Part shown: in pieces, positions 37,220-44,386 of the stretch
How positions within the stretch are numbered: position 1 is the stretch's first letter
Layout: each line of letters starts with the position of its first letter
Assembly: GCA_003153375.1 (NCBI GenBank)
Contig: PLYM01000202.1
Location: 1-64,000, forward strand
Direction: 5' to 3'
DNA length: 64,000 bases
From: Planctomycetaceae bacterium
Lineage (GTDB): Bacteria > Planctomycetota > Planctomycetia > Pirellulales > PALSA-1355
Made by a program: the position numbers and the translations under genes
Notes under the pieces: generated by a model
What the model was told of the DNA's origin: nothing
The model's input: the letters and a program-made list of their open reading frames with translations, nothing else
Databases searched by the model: none

Positions 37220-37654
37220 ATGGTGTGGCCGAATGAAGAGCGGCGTAGCGGCCGATTTCACAAACGCCTCAACTCCACCCAATTGGGCTCCCACTACGAG
37301 TTTAGGGCCAAAACCAGCGAGAAACAAGGCGGAATCGCCCGCCCTGTAAGTCGGCTACAATGCCGAAATGACCAATCGGCCATCCGGCTGCAGTTCACGT
37401 TGCGGCGCATCCTGCACTCCATATTATGGATCGGCATCGCGATGGCATTGGTCAACCGCGGCATGAACCTTCCCGCCCCACTGGCGGGCCACTCGCCGGC
37501 CGAAAACGCTCCTTGGCTCGCCGGCTATTGGGGCGGAGCAGCCGTGGCCCTTGGATTCAGTATCGGCGCGTTGTGCGGACGACTGATCGTGGGGGCCCTG
37601 GTAGTTGCGTTTATCGCCGCGACACTCGTGCTTACTATCCGACTCTGTTTGTAG
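37220..37654 (+). CDS. Small membrane protein, start uncertain
   Basis: The open frame is 144 codons, but only the last ~85 look like protein: RLQFTLRRILHSILWIGIAM with a helix, then two further hydrophobic segments (YWGGAAVALGFSIGALCG and LIVGALVVAFIAATLVL). 'FTLRR' before a helix is a planctomycete membrane-protein opening. No good in-frame start is near it; an ATG at 37368 in the neighbouring frame reads MTNRP and would join this frame with a one-base shift, hinting at a frameshift or a non-ATG start. The part 37220-37350 is better seen as the mutase upstream region. Confidence 0.5.
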   Translation: MVWPNEERRSGRFHKRLNSTQLGSHYEFRAKTSEKQGGIARPVSRLQCRNDQSAIRLQFTLRRILHSILWIGIAMALVNRGMNLPAPLAGHSPAENAPWLAGYWGGAAVALGFSIGALCGRLIVGALVVAFIAATLVLTIRLCL

Positions 37655-37709
37655 CAGGCGATAGGCAGCAACTCGCCTCACCCACTCAAACGTCGCTGGT
37701 GTCGGGACT

Positions 37710-38249
37710 TCATGACGATTTCACGTCGTAGTCTTTTTTCCTTTCGTTGAAGGTCCGCGTCATCTTATGCGGATAATCGTTACCGACTTTCTCGAATAGC
37801 TCAATGATCTGGTCTAGTTCCACGCAATAGAGTCGATCGTTTCTGTGGCGATCGGAATTGAACAAAATACCGCTCAGAGACAGACCGTCCTCACTGAACA
37901 AGGGAATGAAGATATAGCTATGGACAATCTGGTGGCAGACAAAAAGCAAGTCTCGCGGCTCGGTGACAGGATTCTCCAAGTCATAGAGTTGATCAATATT
38001 ATGCCAGTTAATCAGCGTGACCAGTTTTCCAGACGATAAGAAGGCGGTAACTGGAATCAGTTGAGTCACCGTAGAGTCCGACAACTTCGCCGCCTCTATC
38101 AATTTGCGGACCACATAAAAGCCGAGCATGACCGACTTCTCAAGGCTGGCAAATGAAACGTCTGGCCATCGACGTTGTTGCTTGCGACGCCGAAGCACCT
38201 TTGCCTGTTTCAGCAGATCGTCTTTCCAGAAGGACGATTCACCTATCAC
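37710..38249 (-). CDS. Hypothetical protein of low GC
   Basis: 179 aa, no signal peptide or transmembrane helix, no recognised domain. The N-terminal third is basic (LLKQAKVLRRRKQQRRWPD); the middle has mixed alpha/beta character (LVTLINWHNIDQLYDLENPV, FVCHQIVHSYIFIPLF) and the C-terminus is charged. Codon usage is much less GC-rich than in neighbours (the line 37861-37920 has 26 G/C of 60 by hand count), suggesting acquisition by transfer. It precedes the crotonase-like gene by less than 40 bases in an opposite order of transcription units and is not obviously linked to it. Confidence 0.65.
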   Translation of the reverse strand: MIGESSFWKDDLLKQAKVLRRRKQQRRWPDVSFASLEKSVMLGFYVVRKLIEAAKLSDSTVTQLIPVTAFLSSGKLVTLINWHNIDQLYDLENPVTEPRDLLFVCHQIVHSYIFIPLFSEDGLSLSGILFNSDRHRNDRLYCVELDQIIELFEKVGNDYPHKMTRTFNERKKDYDVKSS

Positions 38250-38286
38250 GCTTGACTCCCTCTGGCTGCCAATTCGCTCATGGCCT

Positions 38287-39063
38287 TCACCCCCCGCCCC
38301 ACTTCGGTTGTCGTCTTTCCAAAAACGCCTTCATCCCCTCAATCGCGTCCGGCGCGCGCGCGTTCTCGACCATGATTTGTTCGGTCAACTGATAGGCGCG
38401 CTCGACGTCGAGGCCGAGTTGTTCGTAAAACCCGCGCTTGCCAATGCCGAGGGTGTAGGGGCTTGAGCGGGCGATCTTGCGGGCGAGTTCGAAGGTGGTT
38501 TGCTCGAGCGCTTCGCGGGGCACGACGCGGTTGACGAGTCCGATCCGCTCGGCTTCGCGGGCGGGCACGACGTCGGCGGTGAGCAACATCTCCATGGCCT
38601 TCTTCTGACTCACGGCGCGCGACAAGGCCACGGCCGGGGTGGAACAGAACAGGCCGATCTTGATGCCCGGCGTGGCAAAGCCGGCCTCTTCGGCCGCCAC
38701 GATCAGATCGCACGTGGCCGCCAACTGGCAGCCGGCCGCCGTGGCCAGCCCCTGCACCTGGGCGATCACGGGCAGCGAGAGCTCGCGAATGGTCCGCATC
38801 GCTTGCGAACAGAGGGCGAACAGCGACTCGCGCTCGGCGTCGCTGGCGGCGATGACCTCGGCCAGGTCGTGCCCGGCACTGAACACAGGTCCCGTGGCCC
38901 CCAGAATGACGCACTGCACCCCAGCAGCGGCTTCGGCCTCTTCCAGCCGCGCAATCAAATGGCCAAGCGCCGCACGCGACATCACGTTGCGCTTCTGGGG
39001 ATTGTTGAGCGTGATCCGCCCGATCTCCTCGCAGCGCTCGAAATCGACAACCGAATGTTCCAT
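38287..39063 (-). CDS. Crotonase-fold protein lacking both catalytic glutamates (ECHDC3-like)
   Basis: 258 aa, normal for the enoyl-CoA hydratase/isomerase superfamily. The oxyanion-hole segments are intact (GPVFSAGHDLAEV and QVQGLATAAGCQLA). The two hydratase glutamates (E144 and E164 of the rat enzyme) are replaced by Q113 (AAGCQLAATCDL) and G133 (FATPGIKIG), so ordinary hydratase chemistry is unlikely. Together with GLFCSTPAVALSRAV, this resembles the ECHDC3 branch, whose reaction is poorly defined. The start at 39063 (MEHSVVDFE) is chosen since the longer frame adds an arginine-rich segment that is not family-like. It lies 41 bases downstream of the selenium-binding protein gene on the same strand. 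Confidence 0.88.
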   Translation of the reverse strand: MEHSVVDFERCEEIGRITLNNPQKRNVMSRAALGHLIARLEEAEAAAGVQCVILGATGPVFSAGHDLAEVIAASDAERESLFALCSQAMRTIRELSLPVIAQVQGLATAAGCQLAATCDLIVAAEEAGFATPGIKIGLFCSTPAVALSRAVSQKKAMEMLLTADVVPAREAERIGLVNRVVPREALEQTTFELARKIARSSPYTLGIGKRGFYEQLGLDVERAYQLTEQIMVENARAPDAIEGMKAFLERRQPKWGGG

Positions 39064-39104
39064 GAGACGCGATGATCCTGTGAAGTGTGTCGCCGTGAAA
39101 GATT

Positions 39105-40544
39105 TCAAATCCAAATGTCGGAGGTGCAATCGCCGCCGGGAAAACGCATCTCGTGTGCCCGCGCGGGTCCGCCGGGCTCTTTGCCAAAATCGACGAAGAA
39201 CTTTTCGTTGAGCCGCATGCCGCCGCGGTCCGTGTCGCAATCAACTTGCAACAGCGTCGAGCCGGCCGTTTTCATCGTGGGATAGAACTGGTTGTCCCAA
39301 CTGCTGAAGAGCGAATTGGTGACATACAGCCGGCGGCCGTCGAGGCTGAGCTGCAACATTTGCGGCCCGCCGACAAAGTCGCGTCCGCGAAATTTCCCCG
39401 ACTTGCCCAGCACGCCGCCCAGCCACAACTGGCCGGTCAGCTTAGGCCGTGCCGGGTCGCTGACGTCATACTGTCGCAGGTCGCCGTGCAGCCAGTTGGA
39501 AAAATACAGATAGCGGTCGTCCATCGAGACCAGCAGATCGGTGATCAAGCCCGGCATCGGAAAGGGCCAGCCCTTGGTTTCGATCGCCGCCACGTCGATC
39601 ACCTTGTCGACCTGCCACTGGCGGTCCTTTTGGAACCAGTGCCACATCGTGCTGCTGAGGGCCGCGCCGACGAAGCCGTGGGTGCTGTCGGGGTTGTGAT
39701 GAAAACGGACTTCGAGCGGGATCATTCCCTGCGGGCCGAGATCGATCTTCTTGGCCAACTTCTTTTCATTCCAATCCCAGAACAACAACGAATGGCCATA
39801 CTTGCCGGCCTCGACGTCCTTCAGGTCGAATCCGCCGCCGAACGTCGTGGGCGCGGCCCACTCGCTGCTGACCATCACGTTGTGCCGCGGCTGATACCAG
39901 AAGTCGTAGTTGAACTCCAAGCCGCTGTCCTTGCCCTCCCAGCGACCGACGATGTCGAACTTGTCGTCCAGCAACAGAAAGCCGCCCGGCGAGCGCCCCT
40001 GGCCGTCGCCCAGCATCGAGATCATGACCTGGCCGCTGGGCAAGCAGTGAACCGTGTGCGGCGCGCTCAGATTCGCGCGAGCCGCGATCTCGCTGGGCTC
40101 GATCACCTTGTGCATCTTCAACGCGCGCGGCCGCGCGGCATCGAGCACGTGGATGCGCCCCGACTTCAAGCCGGGCACGATCAGATAGCGACGCGACTTG
40201 CTGGGGTCCGCATGACAACTGCTGCACGCATTCCAACCAAAATGGTGCAGCTCATCGCCTGCCTGCGGCATCATCGCCCGCGACACGACCTGCGAGTACG
40301 TCGGCGAAGCCGGATCGGCATCGACCGTGGCCAGGTAGTCGGGCGCCTGATCGTCGATACCCACCCGCAGCGCCGTGACAAAAATCTCCTTCTCCCGCGG
40401 CGACCGCATCGCCTCGGCCGGCGAAGCATACGTCTTGCACTCCTCGGCGTGCTCGCCGCCCAGGGCCGGCCATCGCCCGCCCCCCAGCCAGGCCGCCGAA
40501 AGCGCCCCCGCCGCCGTCGTGCCGAGGAATCTTCTTCGCCGCAT
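39105..40544 (-). CDS. Tat-exported selenium-binding protein / methanethiol oxidase (SBP56)
   Basis: 479 aa. SBP56 proteins are beta-propellers; bacterial members with this type of sequence oxidise methanethiol to formaldehyde, H2O2 and sulfide. The N-terminus has a twin-arginine-like signal (MRRRRFLGTTAAGALSAAW). The selenium/metal motif CSSCHAD (C107, C110) and further family blocks are present (GLKSGRIHVLDAARPRA, FNYDFWYQPRHNVMVSSEW, YLYFSNWLHGDLRQYD, RAHEMRFPGGDCTSDIWI). ATG at 40544 follows GGGAGGG about 6 bases upstream. A SelA-like PLP enzyme is encoded just upstream on the same strand, but a shared selenium role is not shown by sequence. Copper has been proposed as cofactor in the family. 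Confidence 0.93.
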   Translation of the reverse strand: MRRRRFLGTTAAGALSAAWLGGGRWPALGGEHAEECKTYASPAEAMRSPREKEIFVTALRVGIDDQAPDYLATVDADPASPTYSQVVSRAMMPQAGDELHHFGWNACSSCHADPSKSRRYLIVPGLKSGRIHVLDAARPRALKMHKVIEPSEIAARANLSAPHTVHCLPSGQVMISMLGDGQGRSPGGFLLLDDKFDIVGRWEGKDSGLEFNYDFWYQPRHNVMVSSEWAAPTTFGGGFDLKDVEAGKYGHSLLFWDWNEKKLAKKIDLGPQGMIPLEVRFHHNPDSTHGFVGAALSSTMWHWFQKDRQWQVDKVIDVAAIETKGWPFPMPGLITDLLVSMDDRYLYFSNWLHGDLRQYDVSDPARPKLTGQLWLGGVLGKSGKFRGRDFVGGPQMLQLSLDGRRLYVTNSLFSSWDNQFYPTMKTAGSTLLQVDCDTDRGGMRLNEKFFVDFGKEPGGPARAHEMRFPGGDCTSDIWI

Positions 40545-40642
40545 CAAATCGCCCTCCCAACCGGTCGCCCGCGTGGGCCTGGATGCTTGGAACTCGCCGC
40601 CGCTGGCTATTATATCGCTCGAAGTGGCACAGGGCGGCCAAA

Positions 40643-41848
40643 TCAGGCGGGCAGCGTCAGCTCCTCTCGCAACCTCCGGGCCAACTCGCCGGCTGACTTG
40701 TCGGTCAAGTGCAACGGGTTAATGATCAGCTTGCCCTCGGGCAACGCGGCATGGCCGACGTAGCAGGGAGGCGAACTGGCGCGGAGGCGGCGGCAGACTT
40801 CGATCGCCGAGCGGCCCAATCGCGACTCGTCAACGGCAATCTCGAGCAGCGGCAGGCATTCGTCGCCGGCGTCGTGCAACTGGCAATCGGCGGCTGAGCC
40901 TTTCAATTGCCCAGCGATTGTATCCAGGCGCCGGCGATGAGCGGCTAGCTCACGATCGTAATCACCGCGGACGAACATGCGCAGGGCGGTGAGCAGGGCG
41001 ACGATTTGCTCCTTCGAGACTTTGAAGCCGCGGCCGATGCCGTGGCGAGGCATGCCGGCGAACTTTGCGCGGTCGATCAGCTCGACGGGCGCCTGCCACA
41101 ATTCTGGGTGGTCGTCCATGTCGAGCATTTGCAACGCGGCTGCGCCGATCAGATCGCGGCGGCCGCAGAGGATGCCAGTGGCTTGCGGCCCGCGAATCGC
41201 CTTGCCGCCGCTGAAGGCGACCAGATCGGCCCCGCTGGCGGCGATCGCTTGCAAATTGGATCGTGGCGGCAATTCTCCGGCCGCGTCGACCAGCACCGGC
41301 AGGTAATGCGCATGTGCGCGCGCCACGACCTCGGCCAACGGCGGCCGCGCGCCGGTGGTCATCACATACAGTACGCCCGCTGTGCGCGGCGAAAAGGCGG
41401 CTTCATACTCCCAGGCTTCGACGCGCCGCACGCCCGCCCCCGAGGCCAGTTCGTCAAAGCCCACTTCGACCAGGCGCGCGCCGGCGGCCCGCACGGCGTG
41501 GTCATAGCCGTTGCGATGCTCGCGGGCGACGACAAACTCGTGCGGAAAGTCATCGCATCGCGGCAATCGCTCCATGCGACCCAGATCGTAACGCGTGAGA
41601 ATGGCCGCCGTGCCCAGCGTCAGCGCAGCCGCCGCACCGGCGGTGATCAGGCCGCTCTCGGCACCGGTGGCCTCGGCGATCGCCCGGGCGGCGGCGCCCT
41701 GCAACCGATCGAGCGGCACCGCCTCGGCGGCGGCCTGGCAAAAGGCATCGAGCACGGCCGCGCTCATCGGCGCGCCGCCCAATCGGGTCACCGCGCCCGA
41801 GGCATTGATGATCGGCTCAATTCCCAGTTCTTCGTAGACGCCCACCAC
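40643..41848 (-). CDS. SelA-like PLP-dependent enzyme (COG1921 type)
   Basis: 401 aa fold-type-I PLP protein. It resembles L-seryl-tRNA(Sec) selenium transferase in the core (EPIINASGAVTRLGGAPMS, ITAGAAAALTLGTAAIL, VDAAGELPPRSNL) with the Schiff-base lysine in VAFSGGKAIRGPQATG. It lacks the N-terminal tRNA-binding extension of true SelA. Related proteins act as sugar-acid ammonia-lyases (for example D-glucosaminate-6-phosphate ammonia-lyase). The gene starts with GTG at 41848, only 14 bases after the MR/MLE sugar-acid dehydratase gene, which favours sugar-acid chemistry over selenocysteine. The selenium-binding protein next in line is 98 bases downstream. Confidence 0.82.
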   Translation of the reverse strand: MVGVYEELGIEPIINASGAVTRLGGAPMSAAVLDAFCQAAAEAVPLDRLQGAAARAIAEATGAESGLITAGAAAALTLGTAAILTRYDLGRMERLPRCDDFPHEFVVAREHRNGYDHAVRAAGARLVEVGFDELASGAGVRRVEAWEYEAAFSPRTAGVLYVMTTGARPPLAEVVARAHAHYLPVLVDAAGELPPRSNLQAIAASGADLVAFSGGKAIRGPQATGILCGRRDLIGAAALQMLDMDDHPELWQAPVELIDRAKFAGMPRHGIGRGFKVSKEQIVALLTALRMFVRGDYDRELAAHRRRLDTIAGQLKGSAADCQLHDAGDECLPLLEIAVDESRLGRSAIEVCRRLRASSPPCYVGHAALPEGKLIINPLHLTDKSAGELARRLREELTLPA

Positions 41849-41862
41849 TGGCCCCGCTTTCT

Positions 41863-42972
41863 TTATCGCACGCGATACTGTTCGATCACGGCATCGTCCA
41901 ATTCGATTCCCAATCCCGGCCCCCTGGGCACGCTGACGCGCCCCGCGACGAGCGGCGGCAAGTTGCTAACCAGCTTGCGCAGCAGCGGCGACGGGCGCAG
42001 ACAATACTCGACCAGGTCGCCGCCCGTGGCCGCCATCCAGTGTAACGACGCAGCGAGATTCACCCCGGTGCTGAAGCAATGCGGCACCGCTCGACGCCCG
42101 GCCGCGCGGCACATCTGGCTGACTTCGCGACACACCGACAAGCCGCCGCAGATCGCCACGTCAGGTTGCAGCACGTGTACCCCCCGCTCGATCAACTCGG
42201 CGAACCCATACCGGGTTACTTCCCCCTCGCCGGCCGCGATCGGCAGGGGCGATTGCGGACAAAGCTCGCCATAACCCTTCAGATCATCTTGCGACAGCGG
42301 CTCCTCGAGCCACGCCAGCCGAAACGGCGCCAGCAACCTGGCCCGCTCGAGCGCGGTCGGGGCGTCCCACTTGCAGCCGGCATCGACCATCAGCTCGCAA
42401 TCGTCACCCACACCACGACGCGCCGCCGCGACGTGATCGCGATCGACGTCCGCATCGGCGCCAAACGGTCCCCAGCCAAACTTCACCGCGGTCAAACCCA
42501 ATTCCCGCGCCTCGCGCGCCAGCCGCAAGGTTTCGTCCGGCGTGTCGCCAAACAAATAGCTGGCATAGGCCCGAATCGGCGCCGGATCGCGGGCGCCCCA
42601 CAATTGATAAACCGGCTGACCGAGCGCCTTGCCACGCAGATCCCACAGCGCCAGGTCCACACCGCTGATGGCATGAATCGCGGCTCCGCGGCGACCATAG
42701 CGGTTGGTGTGCAGATACATCCGCTGCCAGAGCGCGTCGATGTCCTCGGCCGGCTGACCGACGACAATCTCGCGCAAGCCATGGCGTCGCTCGGCCGAGC
42801 GCGGCGCTTCGATAATTGCCTTACAGACATACGACTGGCTGCTCACCTCGCCGATGCCGACTAGTCCGCTATCCGTGTGCACGCGGACGATGAGCACGTC
42901 TTGCGTGCCGTCGGCAATTTCCTCCACGCCAGGTATGCGGAGGTGCAAGGCTTCGACGTCAGTGATTTTCAT
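41863..42972 (-). CDS. Mandelate racemase/muconate lactonizing enzyme family protein
   Basis: 369 aa enolase-superfamily enzyme, probably a sugar-acid dehydratase. The N-terminal capping domain (MKITDVEALHLRIPGVEEI) is followed by the barrel with lysine motif TAVKFGWGPFG, metal-ligand acidic residues in LMVDAGCKWD, AWLEEPLSQDD and IAAGEGEVTRYGF, and the histidine in RAVPHCFSTGV. The second Lys of the usual KxK pair is Gly, as in some acid-sugar dehydratase groups. Substrate not deducible. The start at 42972 is the first Met that opens the family fold; the longer open frame up to 43644 runs antisense through the next gene and is not real. It is followed by the SelA-like gene. Confidence 0.9.
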   Translation of the reverse strand: MKITDVEALHLRIPGVEEIADGTQDVLIVRVHTDSGLVGIGEVSSQSYVCKAIIEAPRSAERRHGLREIVVGQPAEDIDALWQRMYLHTNRYGRRGAAIHAISGVDLALWDLRGKALGQPVYQLWGARDPAPIRAYASYLFGDTPDETLRLAREARELGLTAVKFGWGPFGADADVDRDHVAAARRGVGDDCELMVDAGCKWDAPTALERARLLAPFRLAWLEEPLSQDDLKGYGELCPQSPLPIAAGEGEVTRYGFAELIERGVHVLQPDVAICGGLSVCREVSQMCRAAGRRAVPHCFSTGVNLAASLHWMAATGGDLVEYCLRPSPLLRKLVSNLPPLVAGRVSVPRGPGLGIELDDAVIEQYRVR

Positions 42973-43191
42973 GGCGCGTGCGGGCGGAAATAGCGGTGTG
43001 CCGGGCTGGCGAGGCCCATTGTAATTGGCCGGCATCGCCACCCGCCAGCCATTGCCACGACACGCCCCCATGGCGCGTTTCGCCCGAAAAAGTTGGCGTC
43101 GCCGCGGGGCCCTGTTACGATAAACGCTCCACGCGCATGGCCGAGCGACCATGCGATCGATCCTGCCCGTTGCCCTTCCGAGGTGCCTGCC

Positions 43192-44298
43192 ATGACCCGA
43201 TCCCTTTGGCCCATCGTTGCGCCCTCGATGCGTTTGCTTTTCCATCGGGGCGCGATGGTCTTGGCGGTGCTGCTGGCCGGGCCGATCGTGTTGGCCGCTG
43301 AGCCAGGCGAGCGGACGTATGAAAACCGGCTGACGCGGTTGAACAACCCGCCGCCCCTGCTGGCCGATCATCCCGAGTTCGTGGAGCCGGTGCTCGAGAC
43401 GATGCGCTATGAAGCGCCGCTGTTGGTCGACGATCCGCAAGCCGACTTGCACGTGCGCGCGTGGCGCTTTTCCTACAATGTGCGCGGCATCGTCGAGATG
43501 CCCAATCGTCTGGTCGCAGCCAAGACGGCGTTGATCATGGTCCACCCCTGGGGCATCGACGACGGACAAGGTTGGCGCACCCCCGAGCCGGCCGGCGCCG
43601 CCGATTTCTGCACGCCCGAGAAGAACCACCTGGCCGCGCGGCACACGCGAGAAGTGATCGACCCGCTGCTCAAGGCGCTGCGCGGCAAGCTGTCGCTGGT
43701 GATGTACAGCCTGCCCGGCAGTGAAGATCCGATTCGCAAGAAGCTCTATCGTTCATTCACCGCGCGGCCCAGCGAAAACGAGCGGCGCGAAGGGGCGCGG
43801 GAGTTGGCCACGAAATTGAACAGCTTTGTCTACCAGGGCCAGCCCGTGGCCACGCGGATCACGCTGTCGGCCGACCGGCCGGTGATCGACTACTTCAAGC
43901 AGTTCAGTGGCCTGGATGCCACGGCCCGTTTCAACAACGCCGGCTTTTGGGATCTGCCGATTCCGGTCACCCGCGACGTGACGGTCGACCCCGAAGACGT
44001 GGTGATTTACGACGCGGCCGGCTATGAGCCCTTGAAACAATTCCTGCAATCGCAGGGTATTCACCATGTGTTGTTGACCGGCTATGCCACCGATATGTGT
44101 TACTGCAAGACGACGGCCGGATTTCAGAATTTGTCGAAGGATTTCAACGTTTTCCTGGTTGGCGACGCTACGTTGGCGACGTTTCCGGCCAATTCGAGCC
44201 CGCGGTTTGCCACCAATGTCGCGATTTCTTTTGCCAGCTTGCAGCAACTGATCACCCAGACCTCGTGGATTGAACTCCAAAAGAAACCCGACCGCTGA
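43192..44298 (+). CDS. Exported isochorismatase-like cysteine hydrolase
   Basis: 368 aa with a signal peptide (MVLAVLLAGPIVLAAEP). The isochorismatase-like fold shows in ALIMVHPWGIDDGQGW (strand with catalytic acid), the central alpha/beta part, and GIHHVLLTGYATDMCYCKTT, where the Cys after TDM is the predicted nucleophile, followed by VFLVGDATLATFP. Family members hydrolyse amides or enol ethers, mostly in the cytoplasm, so export is unusual. The start at 43192 follows GAGGTG and fits the signal peptide. It is the first of four consecutive plus-strand genes for exported proteins and is 88 bases upstream of the redoxin gene. Confidence 0.85.
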   Translation: MTRSLWPIVAPSMRLLFHRGAMVLAVLLAGPIVLAAEPGERTYENRLTRLNNPPPLLADHPEFVEPVLETMRYEAPLLVDDPQADLHVRAWRFSYNVRGIVEMPNRLVAAKTALIMVHPWGIDDGQGWRTPEPAGAADFCTPEKNHLAARHTREVIDPLLKALRGKLSLVMYSLPGSEDPIRKKLYRSFTARPSENERREGARELATKLNSFVYQGQPVATRITLSADRPVIDYFKQFSGLDATARFNNAGFWDLPIPVTRDVTVDPEDVVIYDAAGYEPLKQFLQSQGIHHVLLTGYATDMCYCKTTAGFQNLSKDFNVFLVGDATLATFPANSSPRFATNVAISFASLQQLITQTSWIELQKKPDR

Positions 44299-44386
44299 GA
44301 CTCCTGCACCACCCAGCCAAATCGGATGTCGCGACGTGTCGTTCAACCAGCTCCCGCGAACACAATTCACCGCTCCCGAGGCATGC

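Noticed and set aside
37200-37367. Cobalamin riboswitch upstream of the B12-dependent mutase
   Set aside because: I looked for the GCCACTG-type B12-box and the long conserved core in the upstream region on the minus strand and saw neither.
40643-41848. True SelA (selenocysteine synthase)
   Set aside because: The N-terminal tRNA-binding part is missing and the gene neighbours a sugar-acid dehydratase; a SelA-like PLP lyase is more likely.
41863-43644. A 593-residue MR/MLE protein starting at 43644
   Set aside because: The extra N-terminal part is antisense to the isochorismatase-like gene and arginine-rich; the family fold starts at 42972.
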